Source: Liolophura sinensis
Taxonomy: Eukaryota > Mollusca > Polyplacophora > Chitonida > Chitonidae
DNA: 64,000 bases
Direction: 5' to 3'
NCBI RefSeq assembly: GCF_032854445.1
Contig: NC_088300.1
Location: 22,179,608-22,243,607, forward strand
Shown: piece after piece, positions 48,509 through 60,500 of the stretch
Layout of the letters: each line of letters begins with the position of its first letter
Position numbering within the stretch: position 1 is the first letter of the stretch
Made by a program: the position numbers and the translations under genes
The notes under the pieces: generated by a model
Told to the model about the DNA's origin: nothing
The model's database searches: none
Seen by the model: the letters and a program-made list of their open reading frames with translations, nothing else

Positions 48509-51500
48509 CTGAAAAGTACAACACAGATTCGTATAATTTCATGCGGTTTCCTTTGATTTTATTTATTTATGTGATTGGTGTTTTACGCCGTATTCAAGAA
48601 TATTTCACTTATACGACGGCGACCAGCATTTTGGTGTGAGGAAACCGAGCAGAGCCCGGCGGAAACCCACGACCATCCGCAGGTTGCTGCAGACATTCCC
48701 ACTTAAGGTAGGAGAGGAAGCCAGCATGAGCTTGACTTGAAACTCAGTGACCGCATTGGCGGTTTCCTTTGAGGACGAACTGATAAAGTTCGCAACTATG
48801 AATAAGGATAGAACGAAAGCTTGTCCACAAAGAGACACGCACAAATGCATAAAAAGGGGTATCACAAATTCAATGCATATATAAACACTTTGTAATGAAC
48901 TGCTTTCGTTTCCATGCTGACAAAAAACATACACAAAATAGCTTTGGTACTATCAAAAATTAGTCAATGAAAATCACAGTGCTACATTTCAAGGCATCAA
49001 AAGCAAAACATGTTCTCATAATTTTTCGTTTAATGCCCCCAAAACATAGTGGTGGTCTCAGGAAAATGCGGAAGTCCTAAAAAAGAAAATTAATTTGTTA
49101 TTTTCTTGAGAGTTGAGAAAGAGGGTTGAAAGAAATAATTCAGTTCTAACTCCAATCCATCAAATCCACACAGGCTACTAAAGTTAACATACTTGGACTG
49201 AGTCATAGAGAGGGTTGTCAAAGCCCTTATCTCCTGACGGCACACTGGGTTGGTCCGTTTCATCATAGGACTGGATCCGAGGCATCTCCACCACCGTGCC
49301 AACCTGTAATCAAGAAACATATTCCAGGTAACGGAAAATATGTAAAGAAAACCACCGATCAAGGAGCATACCCGAGACAAAAGTTAAACATAAGGAAAAC
49401 AGGTGATCAGGGAATATTCTCCAGGTAAGAGTTAAACATAAAGAAAAGACGTGAGCAGAGAACATACTCCAGGTAAGAGTTAGCCACAAAAAAACAGGTG
49501 ATAAAGGAGCACACTCCAGGTAAGAGATAAAATGAATACATTAGGGAATCATGAAACATACTTCATACAACAGTTAACCATAAAGAAAACAGGTGATCAG
49601 GAAACACACTCCAGGTAGGAGTTAACCACAAAAAACAGTTGATAAAGGAGCATAATCCAGGTAAGAGATAAAATGAATACATTAGGGAATCATGAAACAT
49701 ACTTCATAAAAGAGTTAACCATAAAGAAAACAGGTGATCAAGGAACATACTCCATACAACAGTTAACTACAAAGAAAACAGTAGATAAAGGAGCATAATC
49801 CAGGTAAGAGATAAAATGAATACATTAGGGAATCATGAAACATACTTCATACAAGAGTTAACCATAAAGAAAACAGGTGATCAGGAAACACACTCCAGGT
49901 AAGAGTTAACCACAAAAAAAACAGTTGATAAAGGAGCATAATCCAGGTAAGAGTTAAACATAAATACAACAGGTGATAAAGGAACATACTCCATACAACA
50001 GTTAACCACAAAGAAAACAGGTGATGAGGGAACATACTCCATACAACAGTTAACCACAAAGAAAACAGATGATCAGGGAACATTCTCCATACAACAGATA
50101 ACCACAAAGAAAACAGGTGATCAGGGAACATACTCCATACAACAGTTAACCACAAAGAAAACAGGTGATAAAGGAACATACTTGATACAACAGTTAACCA
50201 TAAAGAAAACAGGTGATTAGGAAACATACTCCATACAACAGTTAACCACAAAGAAAACAGGTGATCAGGGAACATACTCCATCTAAGACTTAACCACAAA
50301 GAACAGGTGATAAAGGAGCATACTCCAGGTAAGAGTTAACCACAAAGAAAACAGGTGATCAGGGAACATGCTCCAGGTAAGATTTAAACATAAAAAACAG
50401 GTCAGCAGGGAACATACTCCAGACAAGAGTTAACTATAAAGAAAACAGTTGATCAGGGAACATACTCCATACAAGAGTTAACCACAAAGAAAACAGGTGA
50501 GCAGGGAACATTCTCCAGGTAAAAGTCAAAACATTGAAAAAAAAAACAGTGATCAGGTAACATGTACCCTGAGATAACACATCCTTAAAAATAAAACTTG
50601 TGATCAGAGGGCATACCCAGACAAGAAAAACGTGTAAATAATGCCAGGGATAAAGCAACAGAAACGGATAAAGTATAATAAGTACTATAATCAGAGAACG
50701 CATGCAGGATAAATACATAGGTCCTACTCGAAATGTCGAGTAGGCTATTCCATGTAAATGATATGTCCATGTTCACAATTATCCCTCAGTAAATGACGAG
50801 TCGACAAGTAAGACAACGGAACCCACTATGTAGCCTTAAAATCGCCTTCAAGGCATGGAGTTACTGCCCGTGAAGCATAACTCGCAATGTTTACGCTGAT
50901 GCTGATGGAAAACAAGCACATGCCAACGCACGCTTTCTTGAGCAGTAAATTAAGCACAAGTGAAACAAATTTCTCCAAGGTGACAATTGCTTTTCTTTAC
51001 CTTCAAGCATTATTTCCGTTCGTCTTGAGACAAGACATGTCACGTTAAAACATCTCACAAATCTAACTGCAATTTTTATTTTAGTACCCCCCAACTTTTT
51101 CTGAACTTGTCTGTATATCAAAAGAAGAAACGTATTTTACGTGAAAGTTTATTATATGCACTGTTACGAATGTTTATGAAAAATTTTCACAATGCAAGCT
51201 TGAGACGTGACACCAAGCATGCAAGAGTATGACTTTAGAGAGACTGAACAAAGCACTGTTCACAAGCAGGGAGACTGAACAAAGACCTGAGCGCAAGTTG
51301 TTATGAGACAAAGTGCTACATACCTGCCCGGTACCGTACATTGGGTTATCTATCCCCTGCACATGCTCAGAGGATATATCGCTGAATCGCATGGAAGGGA
51401 CAACATCAGACCGAGCCTGGCGAAACTTCCTGACCTTATCTCTAATAGTGGATGGCAGCTTTGTTATAGCTGAGACGTCGAAACCATTCACACCCCCAAA

Positions 51501-54500
51501 CGCCAGCGAGCTGGAGGGAGATGGAAAAGGTTATGACTCCATGAAGTTTTCTCACTCAAAGTGTGCATACAGCAGGCCTACATGCAGAGTGTTTGCCAAG
51601 TTTCTACCGTACACTTTGCAATTTATTTTGGATGAATGACTTTTCCCTAGTTGCCTTTTAAATCATGTATCATACACACACTTTACAGTAAGACAGAAAG
51701 GCTATGACGATGGTGTCATGTGCGCATTCATACATAACGACTGGGGCCACTTCCACACAGCCATTTCTAACAAAAGTTAAAATTTGGAAATGCAGATAAA
51801 AATGTATAGCTTACTTTTGGGCCCTGTGAATCCAAATTTTGACCACTTCTTAAATGTTACCAAAACACAAAAGTGTCCAAATTGAAACTTTTAGTCTCTA
51901 AATCTAATCTGCGACGACTTTTAGATTTTGACTTAAAGGATTTCTTATTATCTAGATTACGACATTAAAAAAATGCAAAAAAGTTTATCAGCTTTCTCTT
52001 GCGGCGCAAGAATTGCTTTAAACTACAGTTTCCCTAAGGCCCGAAAGGTCAATCCGGATAATAAGGACCCTGCTGTGGTGACATCAACGGTGATAGCTGT
52101 CAAAATAACTTTGTTGTGGGAAGAGCCCGAATTGGGCGCCCTAAGCTTGTCGTGAGTTCCCAGTATATGTTCACTGATGACGTCATTTCCGAATATTTCC
52201 GGCGTTTGACGGAAAATATGCATAAAATGGAGGGGTTATTAAGAAGTCTAATATATTCTTTAAAGAAGGAAATTTTTTGGGCATATCTTTCTTCATTTCT
52301 CTTAAAACCATTTTCTTTCTTTTATTGTAACTTTTCATTTATCCTTTAAGTCAGAAATGGCTTTGTAAAATCGAGGCGTTTCACAAAACTCATGTAACTA
52401 CTCGTACACAGGGCTAACGTGATAGGTAATTGACAAGTCTAAAAACAATTGCTAAATGTGATAACATAGAGAGTCTGGTATGAAGCGTGTGAGAATGACG
52501 AAGGAGACTCGGTGAATATTTGAAAAAAGTCATATCAAATGAGAAGATGAAATGGTTTCCTGTGAGAAATCCTTGGCTAAAATTCACCTTTGTTACATAT
52601 GACGTGGAGCGGAGTAAATGTGCATCTACATGTGTATATGGCGTATTTTAGCATACACCGCCTGTGGTCTTGTATGATATATTTCAGGGGAATTACCTTG
52701 TTCTCCGGCGATAGACAAAGAAAGCAATGACGAGGACGATGGCGACGACAACAAGGAGCCCGATGACAATGCCTGCTATCTGTCCTCCTTCCAGGGGACT
52801 TCCTAAAAGTAGACAAATATTGAGGTTAGGCTTCATTCGTGCGTAACCTCACTAAGCCAATATGTCAAGTTTAGGCTTTCCAAGCAAAATTTAAAAAAAG
52901 AACACTTTTTTGTATTTTTTTACAGGAAATGAACAAAATGTGTTAACGTTGTATATATGTATATAACGTGCCTGGTTGATACACCATGCATGGCCGTGTG
53001 TATACACGGCGGCATGGCACTCATCGGTAATGTCGTTGTTGTTTTGCTAGGATGTCGGAAGTCGTAGTATATAGACATACTAATGTGGGATGCTGATGTT
53101 GTCATTTGAAAGTGCATTAAAGCGGATGGAATGAACCTGTAATCGACACTGGTTATCTCATACTTCACAAAACTTGAGAGTGGTATGGAGATATACAGGT
53201 ATAGGGATGTTTTCATACCTGTGCGGGGCTGTGGTTGTTTGAGGGTACCGTATTACAGACTTGTACTGCACGGTTATCTAACATTTCACAGCACTATGTC
53301 ATTACAAGTGATGTCGTACAGTGATGTACGATGTTGATGTTTTCATACCTGTGCGGGACTTTGGTTGTTTGAGGGTACCGTATTACAGACATGTACTGCA
53401 TGTACGATGTTGATGTTTTCATACCTGTGCGGGACTGTGGTTGTTTGAGGGTACCGTATTACAGACTTGTACTGCACGGTTATCTAACATTTCACAGCAC
53501 TATGTCATTACAAGTGATGTCGTACAGTGATGTACGATGTTGATGTTTTCATACCTGTGCGGGACTTTGGTTGTTTGAGGGTACCGTATTACAGACTTGT
53601 ACTGCACGGTTATCTAACATTTCACAGCACTATGTCATTACAAGTGATGTCGTACAGTGATGTACGATGTTGATGTTTTCATACCTGTATGCGCTTGTGG
53701 AGGTTTGAAGGCACCGTGTGACACCTGCAGACTGATACTGGTTATACCATACTTCACGCCACCGTTGGATATGTCTGAAAGATGTAAACCAACCACGTAT
53801 ATATTCAGTAACTCTTAAATGGTCACAGAGGGACGTGGTGGCTGAGGGGGTTAGTCCCTCACCAATGCGATCACTTTGAGCTCCACCTCTCTGGCTTCTT
53901 TCCCGTCCATACTTGGGAAGGTCTGTTAGCAACGAGCGGATGGTCGTCGGTTTCCCCCCGGGCTCTGCCAGGTTTTCTCCCCTCATAATGCTGGCGACCG
54001 TCATAAAAAAACTTACGGTATAGAGAACAAAATCAGAGCATTGACTACGGTGTGATATGGTCACAAGTAACCAAAAAAATACGGCCTCGTGTGAATTTAC
54101 CTCAGTTAGAATTAGTTATATTATACAGATATTATAACTGTTCATGTAAATGCTTAAATAGTAGCGAATTTCACGCCTCCTATAGCACTATTGTTTAAGG
54201 CATAATTAAATTAACATAATTAACAACATCCAAAGTAGAATTCCAGAAAACTATATTTGACTGAATTTAACATCCCAGTCTTAATGGCTCAACATATAGC
54301 GATTTGTTAAATTTGAGATGCTATAGTCCTCTAATTTAACGTTTAATACGTTATAATTTGGCCTTGTTGATGGTGCCTTGCCCGTAAACCAACGTGGATA
54401 CAATCAGAGACGTGTTTGGTCTCGAATATATTTACGCTGCATGCTAATAACCCACCGTCATCGATAGCCTTTTTAATTGCATTGGCGAACGGTAAACTGT

Positions 54501-57500
54501 TGTTTCCAGCCGTGTCGCTGAGAACCATCTGTATTTTATCATCTCCTCGCTTTGACATGATGTAACTTACGCTCTCACCATTGGGCTGTGTAAAGATTTG
54601 AAAATGTGGATTTGTTAAAGAGAGAATAAATGAGAATTACTTCACAACAGGTTGTCAATGTTTGAGCCATGTCCTGGCACGGATATGTGTTACAGAAATA
54701 AAGACATAACAGTGACTTAGTACCATGTATACACAAATATAACCAAAGACAGGTTGCTTAAAAGATTTGCTTAAAAAGGTTACCAAAACGTTTGGTGAAT
54801 TAATAATTCAAAATGGATTCAAAAGCCGGATTCTTAACACGCCTGTCGTTTTACCGTAAAGCATATGCTTGATATTAAGGTGTTAAGGATTGATTAAAAC
54901 TGTGTTTTGTACAAATGTCAGTATTGTTGTCTTTTACATGCCTTTCCAGTAATAAAGCTGGACTTCATCGAATCCCGCAAGAATGTAAATCTGAATCCCG
55001 TGCCGTACGACATCTCCAAAATGGCGCCTGAACGATAAGAAAAAATAGCAAGTATTTCTGAAATTAGCCCACGACTCATCAAAAGAAAGAATGCTTGAAT
55101 GCAATAGTCGAAGGCAGTTTAATAGTCTTCTCTTCAAGGTCATGTAGCGTGCAAAACATTCCTTGGGTTAAATTTACTACATTTCCTTTTTGATCACACC
55201 GGTAATTATTCTTTTCTTTTTGGGTTTTTTTAGGTGTAAATGTACACTACGTACCACATATATCGCAGCATGATCCGACCGGACGCAAGGGTTTCTCACA
55301 GAAGGGCCGAGCACAACTTGACGATTTATACCCACAAATCTTGTCACTGATCTGTAGAAAAAGAACGAAATACCGGTACAGGTATAATCCATTCCATATT
55401 TAGTTCATGCGAAACACTATAATAGACATACATTTCTTAAGATGGACCCCTGCTTTAAACATCATATACCCGCAAGACATTGTTTTTATAAAGCCGTGTA
55501 TGAAAGATGGTGGAGCAGATACAAAGATGGTGGAGTCGATACAAAGATGGGGGAGTAGATACAAAGATGGTGGAGTCGATACAAAAGCTGGTCGTTTTTA
55601 TTTTCCTTCTTCCCGATGATATAAAAACATGTCCTTATTTTGAACTCCGTTAAAATACTTGAGCCATGCAGGTCAGACTTTGCAACATTTTAGTCACCTT
55701 TTTACCTTTTTATCATCGTTGCCGCATGCGCAGCCTGTGACATCATTACACTTCTGCGCTGTGCCAAGAACTGTGAGGGAGGATTGAGCCTTGCCTGAGG
55801 GCGGGGGGAAAGTTCGTGTGCCGATGTCAGTGGCCAGAAAACTTTTGAAAGATTGAGTGGTGTAACTCTGAAAACAAACCAGAAACATACGTTAAGGTTA
55901 TAACGCAGAGATAACAGTATGCATGACATTCTTCAATGGATCTGTGGACAGTCTTATCATAGTCAGCGTTTGATGCCTATCTGTCCTTCTAATGGCATGG
56001 ATGATGATGATTGGGAGTCTTAATTACGGCAACGGGATGTGAAGAATAAAACCATTAATTTATTTAAATGGAACACGTATGGAAAATGGACAAAGATCGA
56101 AATGCTTTTACCGTGGTTAGTTAAAAATCTTGTCAACATTTATACAGAAACGTGATTTCACAACAGCAAGATATAGAGAACTAAAATAACTAAATAATTT
56201 AAATTACATTCATCTTAGTATCGGGTCAAAGATAATCCAAAAAAAATGAGAATGCAACATCGTTCTAAGCTCGATCTAACCTAGATCCTGGAACCATTCA
56301 TTCATGTCACTTCGGTTAATGAAAGTTCAGTAATACTGACAAAGGCCTGTATGCGATTTTTTTTTGTTTTTTTTTTGTTATTAAATCCGCACAAATCATA
56401 ATTTTCATGGCTTAATGAGAAGAAGTATTGAATACCTAGTACAATATTGGCGTATGTCCAGATTTTTAGCTGCGACCAGCCGCTCTGTAAGTCGTTCTGT
56501 CTGTCTGTTGGTCTGTCGGTCGGTTAGATACATACACACAATCGACACTGATTGGCTGACAGTGGACAAAGGGTTTCCTGGGTTGATTCAGGTCACGCTT
56601 GAATAAAGCTGCCATATCTAAAATTCAGCTTAGGTTAGGCATAACCTGGACTTGCCTCCACTCCAGCCAATCAGAATCGGTTCTGAATCAATTTGACGCG
56701 GGCCATTCACTTAATAAGGGGCCTGGGTGCAAGGCGACATAGATTTGCAGGACATCGCATCTCTTGGCAATTTATGTTTGTTTGTTTGGCGCGACTTCAC
56801 AACGTACAGATCAAAGACAGATCAATAACAAGGATATGTCTTCAGACGGACTAAGATGTTTCTGTAGCTATACTGCAATGCTGCCTTACCGAACCAGACA
56901 TTTGTAGGCTTCCAACGGTGATGTCATAACCACTGTCAAGATTGACGTAATACGAGCTCGTGTCGGGAAATATGACGTCATCGGATTTACACGGGACTTG
57001 TTCTGTGTCTAGAAGAGCAGTGCCGCTACATTCGCCTCCCAACGAATCTTTGGGACACCAGTTATCCGGATTGAACCATGGCTCTGGGGATGTCGCTATG
57101 AAGTTTACATCTAAATAGTAAAAACAAATAAAGTAAAATCTGCGCGTTTATACATGAACATTTTGTATAAACCTATACATAACTTATTATTGTTTTACTT
57201 TGGCTAATTATTTACTTATGCGGTTAGTGTTCACTGTCTTAAAAATATTTCACTTATGTGAGAGCGGATTACGAACAGCCTGAACTTGGGGGTTAATATC
57301 GGCGCACTTTCTGAGTTGCCTGACAAATCTCTTTAGGGTGAATGCTTGAATTATACATCTAAATTACTCGACGTTCAAAATTATGTCTATGAAAATGGGT
57401 CTAACTATAGTTTGTGACTCACGTTTATAAGATGTAAATTATTTATTTTTTGTGCAATTTTGACGAAACTTGATTATCACCACAATGAGATTAAGAAAAT

Positions 57501-60500
57501 AAATTCTAAATACTTTATTTAATTTTCCGACACCTTTAACACGCCAGGTAACAAAACGTTAAGTGTTAAACGTGAGTTTTAATGCACCGAAAATGTAACT
57601 ATAAAACATACATTAATTTCTTGATAGATTAACGCCACCTCTGTACTGTTAAGTTAAAGAGAGTGTAGATTCTGTTTTTTTCTTTTCCTTCTTTTTTTAT
57701 CCATTTTACCCTGTGTCTATACCTTTAAAACACCAGTGAAATAGTGAAATATGTTTTGAACACAGGTTAAAGTTCTAATCAAATGAAATATTCTTGAAAC
57801 TGCATAAGACACCTTTTAAATAGTTGAAGGCATAAATATTTTATTTATTTTATTTATCTGAGTGGTGTTTTAACGCCGTACTCAAGAATTTTACAGAGCT
57901 CAAAGGAAACCCACGATCATCCGTTGGCTGCTGACAGACCTTGTGATCATAAAACCATAAAAGCCTGATTACAAACTAACGGTGATGGGACGGACTGTAT
58001 TCCTGTACTGTAACCATGGGGTCAGATATCCAAACAGATCATAGAGAGGTGGATTTTACACCGAGTATTTGTAAACAGTGTAAGGCAATCCCGCTAATGC
58101 GTGCGCTGAATACTGAGCACACGAGGATACGCCCCCCTGTTTGGCTGTATACGACACAACACGGGTAACGCGGACATACAGCTATGATACATGATTTTAT
58201 TATGGCTAACACATTATTCAAAGCTTTTCTACGTGTAAGTACGTGTCACCAGGGAAATCTGTACATTTCCTTGTTTCAACCTTAGCCATATCGGTATTAA
58301 TACTTACGTAACCGTAAAACAGGCTCAAAAGAAAACAAGCTCCATTTTTATAGATACTGAAATTTCCATGCACTCTAAAAATACTTCCAGATCGAACTTT
58401 TTTGAAATTTTTTTTGAGAACGTAGAAGTGGAAAAGCTGAAAAGTTGAAGGAATCATATCTAAGCGTTTGCTGATACCCCAATCGTATATCTCGCAGACT
58501 AGTTATTCCACAAGTGGGCAAAGCATACATTAACATAGTACATAGTCAATTATGTGGTTTTGTGTAGTTTTAAACTACGAAACGGTGGCTTACAGGCCAA
58601 CATTGTGTAATATCAATAATTCTCTCTAAAAAAACACAATAAATGTGAGTGTTTGTGGCTTCGTGAGGTATATGTTGACTTACATGCATGAGGTACGGAA
58701 TCTAAAGCCGTGTCGTAGCCTTTGAGCTTTAAAAGGCGCCATAGTAAAATAATAATTAATTATCAAGGGTGTCTGGATTGACTTTCCCAGTGTAGTTCAT
58801 TGATTTACCTTTTGAATAACTCTTTTTTTTTTGCTGCATTTCGTACAAGTTTAAAAATTTAGCCTAGTCACTCTTGGAACTGGACTTGCACTTTAAACTG
58901 CGCAGAAAAAATAGGAGCAGGTTACAGAGGGAAAGGTTTACTGAGCATAATGTTTTGTGCACAGGTGACATTTACACAAACGCCTTTGGCTCGCAGAATT
59001 CAAAGGAAGGGTCACAAAAATACATTTCTCTAAATTCAAATTAAGGCCTTACGACTTGGTGGCGCTACTTTGGTAAACCATCAATTGAGCACGAATATTA
59101 CGTGTACAAGACCAGCTGGGACATGCATCATATGTCTGACTATAAGGCCAAGCTAACTACATTTATGTTTTACCTCCAGTTGATGGGTTTTGGCAATTTG
59201 TCGGCGTTTGTTCACTAAAAACCAGATTTAAACCATCACCAAGGATCAACTCGACGTGGTTTGGAAGGATCTGTCAGAAAGACACAAAAAGTAAGTTAAT
59301 AAACAGAAAAAATGACCTGTATCAAAGAATCTCTGCTTCTATAGTCTTATTTCTTTGGCTGTTTAGTATTACAATACATGTACAGTAAATCACAAACAGG
59401 AATTACAAATACAAACAGTTTATCTTCGTTGTTTAACGTTATAACTGGTCGCCCGAGTTTTATCACCCTAGTGATAAATTGTATCTTTGCCTGGGAGATT
59501 TCAATACAGAGCTGAACTGAACTGAACCGTCAACATTTTCTCAAATTGACATAGTTGACGCTGGTGAACTTAAGATTACATTCTAAATTCAACGTTTACA
59601 ACGATGTAATATGTTTCAAATACGCTCAGTTCACCCATTGTGTTCAGGCACATATTGAGACCTGTGATAACGTATTCAATTACAGAACAGTGACGTCATT
59701 AGCGACCAGCGTAAATGCCAGTTTAGCAGCAGAGAATTGATCGATGTACAGGGAATCTCTGGTTGGGCTGTTTGATTGGTTTAAGTCACACCCATCATAC
59801 GTACTGGGAATATTGGTGTTAAACAAAATTATTCCTATCTCGGCTTATATGAAACCAAATTCTCAGTGAGATGGTAGAAGACTCACCAACTCCTTAATAG
59901 TTGTATCAAGTTGAACATAAATCTGGGGTGCCAGTTCCGGTATTCTCACAGACACAGGACCGCACGGCGCGTGTCCAGTGTCCCAATTTTTGTCACTGGC
60001 AAAGTTTGTGTTTGCTGTCCACTGTTTGTAACCCCCTTCACAGACATCTGCAATAATAAAATTGATTGATTAAAGCAAAGTAAACCGAAACAAATAAAAA
60101 AAACAAAAAAAACATGCTGATGGAAGCTAATAAACACGGCAAATAATCTGTACTGTAATAATCTCTATGTCAGCTTCAAATAAAAGTTGTTTTCAATAAA
60201 TAGACCAAACTGAATAGCTAACCATGTGATATCCTACATCTAACCTATGTTTGTATTCCCTGTTGGGTGAGGATCAGGCGTAAAGATAGACAAAGAAGGA
60301 AAATCCTAGAACAACCATAATATGAACAATATACACTGGGACTGAGTCAGTTTAGAGATCACCTCAACAGCACACAGATTCTTGGGCATGTTTTATTGCA
60401 ATTTATGTAGTCATTTATTTCTTTCTCATTCACCTGCATCAATTTGTAAGATACACATAACTGCCAGACCTATTTGCAATCGGATAGCAAGAGAAAAGTG

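Noticed and set aside
49847-50718. 150- and 94-codon minus ORFs
   Set aside because: Reading of the 48-bp array inside AMN intron 11.
52920-53216. 98-codon minus ORF as a real AMN exon
   Set aside because: It is the partial exon 9 copy followed by intron; it lacks a usable donor in phase with exon 10.
54934-55143. Alternative frame of AMN exon 7 (…RRHFGDVVRHGIQ…)
   Set aside because: Gives phase conflicts with both neighbours; the other frame joins exons 6 and 8 cleanly and matches AMN.
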